Below, in pieces: positions 8,251-15,530 of a DNA stretch of 27,191 nt. How positions within the stretch are numbered: position 1 is the stretch's first letter; every line of letters begins with the position of its first letter. Under the pieces are notes generated by a model that saw only the letters and a program-made list of their open reading frames with translations, did no database searches and was not told the DNA's origin. The translations under genes and the position numbers were made by a program. This DNA comes from JAAFHS01 sp031396505 (GTDB taxonomy: Bacteria; Pseudomonadota; Alphaproteobacteria; Rhodobacterales; Rhodobacteraceae), in NCBI GenBank assembly GCA_031396505.1, contig JANNKX010000200.1, forward strand, positions 1 to 27,191, in the 5' to 3' direction.

Positions 8251-9033
8251 ATGATCCGCGTCACGGTTTGGGGTGAAAATGTCCATGAACAGAAAAACAA
8301 GGTGGTGGCGGGCATCTACCCCCACGGGATGCACACAGCGATTGCCGATGCGCTGAACCGCGAGGCAGGTGTGCAAGCCACAACCGTGACTCTGCAAGAC
8401 CCGGAACATGGGCTGACGGACGCGAAGCTGGCGCAGACCGATGTGCTGATCTGGTGGGGGCACGCGGCGCATGGCGATGTGGCCGACGCAGCGGTGAACC
8501 GTGTCTGCGATGCGGTCTGGAGCGGCATGGGGATCATCTTTCTGCATTCGGCGCATTTCTCCAAACCCTTCAAGCGGCTGATGGGTGCACCCTGCAACCT
8601 GTCGTGGCGCGAGGCGGGCGAGCGTGAACGCCTGTGGGTCACCTCGCGCAGCCATCCTATCGCAGCCGGGTTGCCTGACCATTTCGAACTGGAAACCGAA
8701 GAGATGTATGGCGAACCCTTTGGCGTGCCCGATCCGATGGAAACCGTGTTTGTCAGCTGGTTTCAGGGCGGCGAGGTGTTCCGGTCGGGCCTGACCTACA
8801 AACGGGGTGCAGGGTCGATCTTTTACTTCCGCCCGGGGCATGAAACCTATCCGACCTACCACGATGCCAATGTGCAAAGGGTGATTGTGAATGGGGTGAA
8901 ATGGGCGTTCAACCCGGCCCCGCGCATTGCGAACCCGCATGCCGCCCCCAATCGCCCGGTCGATCAGGCGCTGGAGCCGATTTTGGAACGCGGCCCCCGC
9001 CTGCATCATGATGGCGAAGAAGGATTCCGCTGA
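8251..9033 (+). CDS. thuA: ThuA-like (trehalose-utilisation family) protein
   Basis: 260-residue single-domain protein of the ThuA family, which has a class I glutamine amidotransferase-like flavodoxin fold. The length matches rhizobial ThuA. Diagnostic stretches are VTVWGENVHEQ at the start, DVLIWWGHAAHGDV, IFLHSAHFSKPFKRLMG and LTYKRGAGSIFYFRPGHETYPTY near the C-terminus. In Sinorhizobium, ThuA with ThuB takes part in catabolism of trehalose and related disaccharides through 3-keto intermediates. The start has a strong AGGGGGGTGCG ribosome site, and the stop overlaps the next start (TGATG). It heads a five-gene rightward operon preceded by a LacI-type palindrome. The gene symbol reflects family membership; the real substrate is unknown. 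Confidence 0.82.
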   Translation: MIRVTVWGENVHEQKNKVVAGIYPHGMHTAIADALNREAGVQATTVTLQDPEHGLTDAKLAQTDVLIWWGHAAHGDVADAAVNRVCDAVWSGMGIIFLHSAHFSKPFKRLMGAPCNLSWREAGERERLWVTSRSHPIAAGLPDHFELETEEMYGEPFGVPDPMETVFVSWFQGGEVFRSGLTYKRGAGSIFYFRPGHETYPTYHDANVQRVIVNGVKWAFNPAPRIANPHAAPNRPVDQALEPILERGPRLHHDGEEGFR

Positions 9034-10085
9034 TGCCGATCCGGCTGTTGATCGTCGGCACGGGTGGCATGGCCGCCAATCATGTCGAGGCGTTTGCCGC
9101 GATTGACGGCGTGGCACTGGTGGCAGGCGTGGATACCCGGCCCGAACCGTTGGGCGCGTTTTGCGCAAAGCATGGCATCGCGCATGGTTTTGCATCGGTG
9201 GCTGATGCGCTGGCCTGGGGGCAGTTTGATGCCACCACGAACGTGACGCCAGACCCTGTGCATTTCCCCAGCACCATGCCGCTGCTGGCGGCGGGCAAGC
9301 ATGTGCTGTGTGAAAAGCCGCTGGCGACATCTTATGCCGACGCACAGGCGATGGTGGATGCGGCGGCGGCGGCAGGCGTTGTGAACATGGTCAACCTCAG
9401 CTATCGCAACGTCGCGGCCATGCAAAAGGCCGCCGTGATGGTGCGCGACGGCGCGATTGGTACCGTGCGGCATTTCGAGGCGAGCTATCTGCAAAGCTGG
9501 CTGACGCAAGCAGCATGGGGCGAATGGCGCGAACAGTCGCAATGGCTGTGGCGGCTGTCATCGGCGCACGGGTCGAAGGGCGTACTGGGGGATGTGGGCA
9601 TTCACATTCTGGACTACGCGACCTTTATCGCGGGGCAGGATGTGCGCGAAATTTCATGCCGCCTTGCGACGTTCGACAAGGCACCGGGTGGCCGGATCGG
9701 CGACCATGTGCTGGATGCCAACGATAGCGCCACGATGCAGGTGGTTCTGGCCAACGGCGCGCTTGGCACGGTGGCCGCGACCCGGTTTGCCAGTGGGCAT
9801 CTGAACGATTTGCGGTTGCGGATTTATGGCCATGCGGGCGGGTTGGAGGTGGGGTTCGAAAAGGGGATCAGCCGCCTGCGCGCATGCCTTGCGCCCGATC
9901 TGGAAACAGCGACATGGTACGATGTCGAGGCCCCGGTGTTGCCGACGATCTATGAACGGTTTATCGCGGCGATCCGGGGCACAGGTGTGGCGGAACCGAC
10001 CTTCGCGCGCGGGGCAGTCTTGCAGCGGATGCTGGATCTGGCCGAGGCTTCGGCAGCAAAAGGCGGGGCATCGGAGGTGATATGA
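9033..10085 (+). CDS. Gfo/Idh/MocA-family NAD(P)-dependent sugar dehydrogenase (ThuB-like)
   Basis: 350-residue two-domain oxidoreductase. The N-terminal Rossmann fold has VGTGGMAANH (8-17) and the family's catalytic-site EKP motif (CEKPLATSY, Glu94-Lys95-Pro96). The C-terminal Gfo/Idh/MocA domain has GDVGIHILDY (186-195), whose His191 and Asp194 correspond to the usual catalytic pair. The start codon overlaps the thuA-like stop by one base, and its own stop overlaps the SDR start (ATGA), so translation is coupled on both sides. Pairing with ThuA mirrors rhizobial thuAB, where the partner oxidises or reduces a sugar at C3. A general inositol- or glucoside-type dehydrogenase role is the alternative. 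Confidence 0.85.
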   Translation: MPIRLLIVGTGGMAANHVEAFAAIDGVALVAGVDTRPEPLGAFCAKHGIAHGFASVADALAWGQFDATTNVTPDPVHFPSTMPLLAAGKHVLCEKPLATSYADAQAMVDAAAAAGVVNMVNLSYRNVAAMQKAAVMVRDGAIGTVRHFEASYLQSWLTQAAWGEWREQSQWLWRLSSAHGSKGVLGDVGIHILDYATFIAGQDVREISCRLATFDKAPGGRIGDHVLDANDSATMQVVLANGALGTVAATRFASGHLNDLRLRIYGHAGGLEVGFEKGISRLRACLAPDLETATWYDVEAPVLPTIYERFIAAIRGTGVAEPTFARGAVLQRMLDLAEASAAKGGASEVI

Positions 10086-10810
10086 CAATCAATCTGGCAG
10101 GCAACCGGGTTCTGGTCACGGGTGGCAGCCGGGGCATCGGGCTGGCGGCGGTGCAGCATCTGGTGCGTGCAGGGGCGGATGTGACCTATACCGCGCGCAC
10201 AGCGGCAGGGGCGCAGGCGGCGGGTGCCGCGGCGCGCGGCATCGTGGCCGATGTGACAGACCGCGCGGCGATGGAGGGTCTGATGGCGCAGGGCTTTGAC
10301 GCGGTGGTCAACAACGCCGGCATCATCACCCCCATCGGACGGATCGATGCGGTGGCGTTCGACGACTGGGCGCACAATATCGCGGTCAATCTGGTGGCGG
10401 CGTTTCATGTGGTCCAATGCGCGATCAGGGGGATGCCCAACGGTGGTACGATCATCAACCTGTCATCGGGTGCTGCCCATCGCCCGATGGAGGGGTGGAG
10501 TGCGTATTGCGCGGGCAAGGCGGGCCTCGCGATGGTGACTCGCGCTGTGCATGAGGAATTTGGCGACAAGGGTATTCGCATCTTTGGCTTTGCGCCCGGC
10601 GTCGTGGATACCGACATGCAAGGCACGATCCGGGCCAGCGGAATCAACCCCGTCAGCAAAATCCCGCGTGAAAGTCTGGCGGCACCGGATGATGCAGCGC
10701 ATGCAATTGCATGGCTGTGCACCGATGCGGCCGACATCTTTGCCGGGCAAGAGGTGGATGTGCGGCACGAAGCATTTCGCCGCGCGGCGGGGCTGCCTGT
10801 GGTCGCGTGA
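10082..10810 (+). CDS. Short-chain dehydrogenase/reductase (SDR)
   Basis: 242-residue classical SDR with cofactor motif TGGSRGIG (13-20), NNAG (77-80), catalytic Ser128/129, Tyr142 and Lys146 (YCAGK), and the C-terminal PGVVDTDM segment. It is overlapped by the preceding Gfo gene (ATGA) and followed after 73 bases by a FAH-family hydrolase. In non-phosphorylative L-fucose and L-rhamnose pathways an SDR that oxidises 2-keto-3-deoxy-sugar acids feeds exactly such a hydrolase. That role is a reasonable but unproven inference here. Fold and cofactor use are secure; the substrate is not. Confidence 0.85.
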   Translation: MTINLAGNRVLVTGGSRGIGLAAVQHLVRAGADVTYTARTAAGAQAAGAAARGIVADVTDRAAMEGLMAQGFDAVVNNAGIITPIGRIDAVAFDDWAHNIAVNLVAAFHVVQCAIRGMPNGGTIINLSSGAAHRPMEGWSAYCAGKAGLAMVTRAVHEEFGDKGIRIFGFAPGVVDTDMQGTIRASGINPVSKIPRESLAAPDDAAHAIAWLCTDAADIFAGQEVDVRHEAFRRAAGLPVVA

Positions 10811-10883
10811 CGCATAGCCCTCTTGGCAATCGGACGGGGGCATGTGCAAATGCGGTCGATGTTGAACGCGGGGGGGCGATCCG

Positions 10884-11717
10884 ATGAAATTGCTGCGCTA
10901 TGGTCCGGCGGGGCTGGAAAAACCGGGGGTACTGGATGGGGCGGGGCGCATCCGTGATCTTTCGGGCGTGATCGCAGATGTGGCGGGAGATGTCCTGACG
11001 CGGCTTGACACGCTGAAGATCGATCCCGAAACCCTGCCGCTGGTGCCGGGAAATCCGCGCATCGGGCCTTGCGTGGCGGGGACGGGAAAGTTCATCTGCA
11101 TCGGGTTGAACTATGCCGATCACGCTGCGGAATCCGGGCTGCAGGTGCCACCCGAGCCGGTGATCTTCATGAAAGCGACCAGCGCGATCTGCGGGCCGAA
11201 TGATCCGATCCTGATTCCGCGCGGATCGGTGAAAACGGATTGGGAGGTGGAGTTGGGCGTGGTGATCGGCAAACCTGCGAAATATGTGACCGAGGCCGAC
11301 GCGCTGAACCACGTGGCGGGTTATTGCGTCATAAATGACGTGTCGGAACGCGCGTTTCAGACCGAACGCGCCGGGCAGTGGACCAAGGGCAAAAGCTGCG
11401 ACAACTTTGGCCAGATCGGCCCGTGGCTGGTGACGCGCGACGAAGTGCCCGATCCGCAGAACTTGGCGATGTGGCTGACGGTTGACGGGCAAATGATGCA
11501 GAACGGGTCGACCAAGACGATGGTTTACGGCGTGGCGCATGTGGTCAGCTATCTGAGCCAGTTCTTTACCCTGCATCCGGGCGATGTGATTTCAACGGGC
11601 ACCCCGCCGGGTGTGGGCATGGGGATGAAGCCGCAGCGGTATCTGAGGGTGGGGGAAACCGTCAGCCTTGGCATCGCAGGTCTGGGCCAGCAGGAACAGC
11701 GGGTGGAACAGGGTTGA
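10884..11717 (+). CDS. FAH-family hydrolase (2,4-diketo-3-deoxy-sugar-acid hydrolase-like)
   Basis: 277-residue fumarylacetoacetate-hydrolase-fold enzyme. Metal ligands are visible as Glu121 and Glu123 (DWEVELGVVIG) and Asp152 (INDVSER); their spacing is the family norm. Other family blocks are ICIGLNYADHAAE, FMKATSAICGPNDPI and DVISTGTPPGVG. The N-terminal MKLLRYGPAGLEKPG and the overall pattern are those of the group containing 2,4-diketo-3-deoxy-L-fuconate/rhamnonate hydrolases, often mislabelled ureidoglycolate lyase. These enzymes cleave diketo acids to pyruvate plus a small acid. The ribosome site is the GGGGGG run ending eight bases before the start. The stop abuts the next start with no gap. 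Confidence 0.83.
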   Translation: MKLLRYGPAGLEKPGVLDGAGRIRDLSGVIADVAGDVLTRLDTLKIDPETLPLVPGNPRIGPCVAGTGKFICIGLNYADHAAESGLQVPPEPVIFMKATSAICGPNDPILIPRGSVKTDWEVELGVVIGKPAKYVTEADALNHVAGYCVINDVSERAFQTERAGQWTKGKSCDNFGQIGPWLVTRDEVPDPQNLAMWLTVDGQMMQNGSTKTMVYGVAHVVSYLSQFFTLHPGDVISTGTPPGVGMGMKPQRYLRVGETVSLGIAGLGQQEQRVEQG

Positions 11718-12776
11718 ATGCCCGCCAACGAACAGGTTGAGGCGGACGGCATCACGGTGGGGTTCACGCCGGATTGCGGTTTCCTTGGCCCGATGATTGT
11801 CCAGGATGGCGGGCGCGTGATCGACCCGCTGCACCGTGCGCCGTGGCGGGATGATGAGGTACCAGCAGGATCGCCGCCGCACCACGCAGGGCTGCGCGGG
11901 GATTTCTTTTGTGCGCCGTTCGGCGATGCGCATGCGGACGGCGCGCCACTGCATGGCTGGACGGCCAATGGGCGATGGGACGTTGTGACAACGGCGCCGG
12001 GGTTGATCGCCTGTGTGCTGAACCAGACCGTGATGGGCGCGCGGGTGACAAAGACGATTGCGGTGCGCGACGGACACCCGTTTGTCTATCAGCGGCACGT
12101 GTTCGCAGGCGGTGTTGGGGCCCTTCCGGTGGCCAATCACGCGATGGTGGTGCTGCCTGCGGGCGGGGTGATCACAACATCGCAGAAGGCGTTTTACCAG
12201 ACGCCGGGGACAGCACCGGAAACCGATGCGGCCCGGGGGCGGTCGCTGCTGGCGTACCCGGCGCGGGGGCACGGGAATGCGTTTCCGCGCGGGGATGGCG
12301 GGGTGGCCGATCTTGGGCGCTATCCGCTGGGCGTGGGGCACGAGGATTTCGTGATCGGGGTCGAGGCCGCGGGGCATGCGTTTGGGTGGACGGCTGTCGT
12401 GCGGGCGCAGGGTGATCTGTTCTTGTCGCTGCGCCGGGCCGACCGGCTGCCGCTGACGATGTTCTGGTATTCCAACGGCGGTCGGCACTATGCGCCATGG
12501 TCATCGCGGCATCTGGGGGTGCTGGGCGTGGAAGAGGGCGTGGGGCATGCGATGCTGGGGCAGGCGACCTGCGATGCAATGGTGGCGGCGGGGCAGCCGG
12601 TGGCGTTGGGGTTGGGCGGCGCGGTTGCGGTGCGGCATGTGATCGGTGCGATTGCCTGGCCGAGCGGCGAGGCGGTGGCGGATGTGGCGGCAGGGGCGGA
12701 TGGGTTGGTGGTGACGGGGATTGCGGGCATGCGGCGGGTTCTGGCGTATGACAGTGGGTTTCTGAGGAAAAATTGA
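11718..12776 (+). CDS. Putative aldose 1-epimerase-like (galactose-mutarotase-fold) protein
   Basis: 352-residue protein, probably of the galactose-mutarotase-like beta-sandwich superfamily. The cues are weak: an early PMIVQDGGRVIDPLHRAPW block, PLHGWTANGRWDVV, TKTIAVRDGHPFVYQRHVF, and a late WYSNGGRHYAPWSSRHLGVLGVE segment reminiscent of WxNxGG-type epimerase ends. No signal peptide is present. The start codon follows the FAH gene stop directly, so it is the last gene of the operon. A cytoplasmic epimerase acting on the operon's sugar substrate would fit. I do not recognise a characterised relative, and a lyase or carbohydrate-binding role remains possible. The final codons overlap a hairpin. 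Confidence 0.6.
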   Translation: MPANEQVEADGITVGFTPDCGFLGPMIVQDGGRVIDPLHRAPWRDDEVPAGSPPHHAGLRGDFFCAPFGDAHADGAPLHGWTANGRWDVVTTAPGLIACVLNQTVMGARVTKTIAVRDGHPFVYQRHVFAGGVGALPVANHAMVVLPAGGVITTSQKAFYQTPGTAPETDAARGRSLLAYPARGHGNAFPRGDGGVADLGRYPLGVGHEDFVIGVEAAGHAFGWTAVVRAQGDLFLSLRRADRLPLTMFWYSNGGRHYAPWSSRHLGVLGVEEGVGHAMLGQATCDAMVAAGQPVALGLGGAVAVRHVIGAIAWPSGEAVADVAAGADGLVVTGIAGMRRVLAYDSGFLRKN

Positions 12777-12791
12777 CGGCTGTCAATTTTT
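12768..12791. terminator. Hairpin at operon end (possible terminator), overlapping the stop codon
   Basis: Perfect 10-base inverted repeat AAAAATTGAC / GTCAATTTTT with a four-base loop GGCT. The stem ends in a T run as in intrinsic terminators, and the A run could serve the opposite strand. The stem is A/T-rich, so it may be weak. An overlapping second palindrome, TGTCAA-TTT-TTGACA (12781-12795), gives three TTGAC half-sites in a row, so a protein-binding site is the alternative. Confidence 0.5.
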
Positions 12792-12795
12792 GACA

Positions 12796-13055
12796 TTATC
12801 GCTTTATATCAAAGATTTGAGTTTTTAAAACGTGCCTGCGTTAAGACTTTTTAAACAATGCGTGATCGGAAACTGTACGTGGGTTCAGGGGTGGCGATCA
12901 CTTGCCAAGACGCAGAATACTCGGTGAATGTGCGTCAGCTTTGCGGACGGAGCAGGCATTCACTTCCGTCCTTCCTTGCCCTGTGTTGCAATAAGAACTA
13001 TGTCAAAATCGCAGCAATCTAGGCCGTTTCGGGTCTTGGGCCACGCATGCCGGGA
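12796..13055. other. Non-coding gap between the sugar operon and PAAR/vgrG
   Basis: About 260 bases with no credible gene on either strand. The first 65 bases are unusually A/T-rich for this window (ATTATCGCTTTATATC, TTTTTAAAAC, CTTTTTAAAC); the remainder returns to normal composition. Nothing resembling an immunity gene follows the leftward PAAR gene here. A short plus-strand frame at 12928-13128 runs antisense into PAAR and looks like chance. Confidence 0.5.
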
Positions 13056-13313
13056 TCACGGCGATACCTTGTGCATCGGTGACCCCGTCGTGATCACGCC
13101 ACCATGGCTGGTCATTGAGCCGAGATAGGCGATACCTACGCCGTTTTCCTTGTGGGTAAACGAGGCCAGCGTGATGGTTGCGCCGCAGGCGGTGGCATCG
13201 CCCATGCGGGCGATGGGCAGGCCGTCAACCATGGTGACGCCGCCCGCCGCGATCATGTTCGGGCCGCAGAGCGGGCAGATGTGAATATCGGTGACGCGGG
13301 CGATGGGCAGCAT
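13056..13313 (-). CDS. PAAR-domain protein (type VI secretion spike tip)
   Basis: 85-residue PAAR protein that forms the sharp conical cap on the VgrG trimer. The fold is indicated by MLPIARVTDIHICPLCGPNMIAAG, LPIARMGDATACG, and a closing HGGVITTGSP. The His and Cys residues in these blocks are the expected metal ligands. The start at 13313 follows GAGGGATAACGCC; a longer in-frame start at 13358 lies inside vgrG and is unlikely. It begins four bases after the vgrG stop on the same strand. It is the bare domain with no toxin extension, so any cargo would have to bind non-covalently. Confidence 0.88.
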   Translation of the reverse strand: MLPIARVTDIHICPLCGPNMIAAGGVTMVDGLPIARMGDATACGATITLASFTHKENGVGIAYLGSMTSHGGVITTGSPMHKVSP

Positions 13314-13317
13314 GGCG

Positions 13318-15378
13318 TTATCCCTCTGGTGGGCATTCTTCGACAAGGGGCAGTGCATCTTTGGCAGCCAGCGCCAGCGTCGTCACCTGCGCAGGCCCGC
13401 CCATCGTCATGGATACCATGCCTTTGAGGTTGATCTGCGGCGCCTCAAGCGTGATGCCGGACGCATCAATCACGATCTTGCCGCCGGGGCCGGAGATGGT
13501 GAATTTCTTGAACGCCATCAGGGCATGATTGCCGGTGTTGATGGTGATGGATGATCCGACATCCTGCGTCAGGGTGCCGTTGATGGTTTCTTCGCGGTTG
13601 CGGCCGATCTCGACAAGGTGGTCGGCACCGATGGTTTCCTTGTGGATGTTGCCCACGGTTTCGACGTGATCCTTGGCCCATTGGTCGACCTGGCTGGCAC
13701 CGACGGTGTATTTCACCTCGCGGCCAATGTTGATCGTGGTGTCGCGGGCGATGTTTTCAAGGTGGTCATTGCCGACAGCGATCATCTTGTCATGGCCGAT
13801 GGTTTCGGTCTGATCATTGCCGATGGTTTTGGTGCGGTCATGGACGATGTCGATGTCCTGATCCTTTTGGCCGTGCATGTAGATGCGTTCGGCACCCTGC
13901 TGATCTTCGAAGGTCAGTTCGTTAAAGCCTTCGCCCTGATGGGTGTCGGTGCGGAACACCGATTTCGATTTATGTGTGGGCAGGGTGTAATAGGGCATGT
14001 TGCGGTCGTTATAGACGCAGCCCGTGACCAGCGGCTTGTCGGGGTCGCCTTCGAGGAATTCGACGACAACCTCCATCCCGATGCGGGGGATGATCATGCC
14101 GCCAAAGCCCTGGCCTGCCCAGTTCTGGCTGACGCGGCAGCGCATGGAAAAGGCATTCTGCAGATCCCAGTGAAAGCGTACGAGGATGCGGCCATATTCA
14201 TCGCAGTCAATTTCGCCTTCGCCGACCACGGCGGCGGTTTGCGGACCCTGCACGACGGCGGCGGGCGTTTTCAGGCGGGGGGCCAAGGGGGCGGACAGCG
14301 GGATCAGAAGGTAGTTGCCGATAAAGGCATAATCCTCGGATGCATCGCCCTGGCCGCCGGAGCCATAGCTATCGGACACATAGCGGTGCGTGGCGCGCAG
14401 GCACAAAAAACTGCCCGACGCCTCGCCCGGCATCTCGTCGCCGGTCAGGGTGACGGTCAGGCCGGCGGAAAGGCCGGTGCAATCGCCGACGGCGGTATGT
14501 TTGCGGTCTTGTCCGCGTTCCTGTGCCAGACGCAGGGCGACCACGCCCTTGCCTTCGTCCTGATAAAGATAGTCGCCGGGGTAGTCGAAACTTTCGATCT
14601 TTCCTTCGGCATATTCGGCGTCACCGGTGCGGTCGACTTCCATCTTGGCGCGGGGCCATTTGAAGTTGTAATCCGTCAGCCGGATGGCCCCGGTCGTCAT
14701 GTTGCGGGCGGCCTTCCATTCCCAGAAATGTTCTTCGTCGGCCTGATGTTGATCATCGACGCCGAAGTAAGGCCGGGTGTCGCCGGGGACGGCATCGTGT
14801 TCATCGACACTGTCGGTCAAGACCATGGTGTGATTGCCGTCCTGATGGGTGAAATGATAACTGATGCCAAAACGTTCCATCAGGCGGCAGGCAAAGGCGA
14901 GGTCGCTTTCGCGGTACTGGACGGTGTATTCCAGCACGGCATAATCGGCGGCAAGTTTCTTTTGCAACGCAGGCGAGCCCAGGCCGGAATAAGGCTGCAG
15001 CAATTCGGTCAAAATCTGCACAACGGTTTTGTTATGGAAAATCCGCTGGTTGCGCCGGTGCTTGGCCAGCCAGAACCAAGGCCGCAGCGTGAGGTTATAG
15101 CGCAGGCCGTTGTCACCTTCGCCGCCCCATTCGGCATCTGTGACGATGCCATCAAAGTGCCGGAACCCGTGTTGCAGGGTGTTGATGGATACGGTGGCAT
15201 GGGTGCCAAGCAGTTCGTCGAAATTGATCTTGGGGTCTTGCGACAACGCTTCGACCCGCCAAGAGAACAGATCGTTCACATAGTCGGTGCCTTCGAACCG
15301 CATGAGGACGAGGACATCGTCACCGAGTACCGTCGCCAATTTACCAAGCCGTTTGGCCTGTTTGAACACGTTATTCAA
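13318..15378 (-). CDS. vgrG: Type VI secretion system spike protein VgrG (VgrG/Tle-type tip protein)
   Basis: About 686 residues. The gp27-like base domain occupies roughly residues 1-370 (VLGDDVLVLMRFEGTDYVNDLFSWRVEA, LRPWFWLAKHRRNQRIFHNKTV). A gp5-like OB domain follows near 380-460 (DEYGRILVRFHWD, VSQNWAG, GMIIPRIGMEVVVEFLEGDPDKPLVTGCVYN). A needle beta-helix occupies about 490-640 and is made of repeating TIG/D-D-x-E units. The C-terminus is short, with no evident catalytic extension. No ATG start is available: TTG at 15378 sits eight bases after AAGGGGG and is preferred; TTG at 15384 is the longer choice. PAAR follows immediately. Other T6SS components are not in the window. Confidence 0.92.
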   Translation of the reverse strand: MNNVFKQAKRLGKLATVLGDDVLVLMRFEGTDYVNDLFSWRVEALSQDPKINFDELLGTHATVSINTLQHGFRHFDGIVTDAEWGGEGDNGLRYNLTLRPWFWLAKHRRNQRIFHNKTVVQILTELLQPYSGLGSPALQKKLAADYAVLEYTVQYRESDLAFACRLMERFGISYHFTHQDGNHTMVLTDSVDEHDAVPGDTRPYFGVDDQHQADEEHFWEWKAARNMTTGAIRLTDYNFKWPRAKMEVDRTGDAEYAEGKIESFDYPGDYLYQDEGKGVVALRLAQERGQDRKHTAVGDCTGLSAGLTVTLTGDEMPGEASGSFLCLRATHRYVSDSYGSGGQGDASEDYAFIGNYLLIPLSAPLAPRLKTPAAVVQGPQTAAVVGEGEIDCDEYGRILVRFHWDLQNAFSMRCRVSQNWAGQGFGGMIIPRIGMEVVVEFLEGDPDKPLVTGCVYNDRNMPYYTLPTHKSKSVFRTDTHQGEGFNELTFEDQQGAERIYMHGQKDQDIDIVHDRTKTIGNDQTETIGHDKMIAVGNDHLENIARDTTINIGREVKYTVGASQVDQWAKDHVETVGNIHKETIGADHLVEIGRNREETINGTLTQDVGSSITINTGNHALMAFKKFTISGPGGKIVIDASGITLEAPQINLKGMVSMTMGGPAQVTTLALAAKDALPLVEECPPEG

Positions 15379-15530
15379 AATCAAATCCCCCTTGGGGTGC
15401 GTTAATCGAGCCAGTCTATCCTGAACGGTGCGCTTGTCAAAACGGTTTCTTGCGGGGCCTTCACGCGACTGTGCATTGGACGTTTCCGCGCGTTTGTTTC
15501 AGAAAGGCGCAAATCAAAGGGGATGCGTGG

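Noticed and set aside
7999..9345. 448-codon minus-strand frame opposite the CRTAC1, thuA and Gfo genes
   Set aside because: Spans the ends of three solid genes and has a composition typical of antisense frames.
12172..12786. Pro/His-rich minus-strand frame opposite the mutarotase-like gene
   Set aside because: Low-complexity composition from GC-rich DNA; the plus-strand gene has operon context.
12790..12815. TTGACA as a sigma-70 promoter after the sugar operon
   Set aside because: No suitable -10 hexamer at 16-18 bases and no rightward gene downstream to drive.
12928..13128. Small plus-strand frame as a possible T6SS immunity gene
   Set aside because: It is on the opposite strand from PAAR, overlaps it, and lacks a ribosome site or recognisable features.
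13618..15405. 595-codon plus-strand frame antisense to vgrG
   Set aside because: Length is striking, but it mirrors VgrG codon periodicity (GD/VD-rich) and shows no domain; VgrG on the minus strand is unmistakable.
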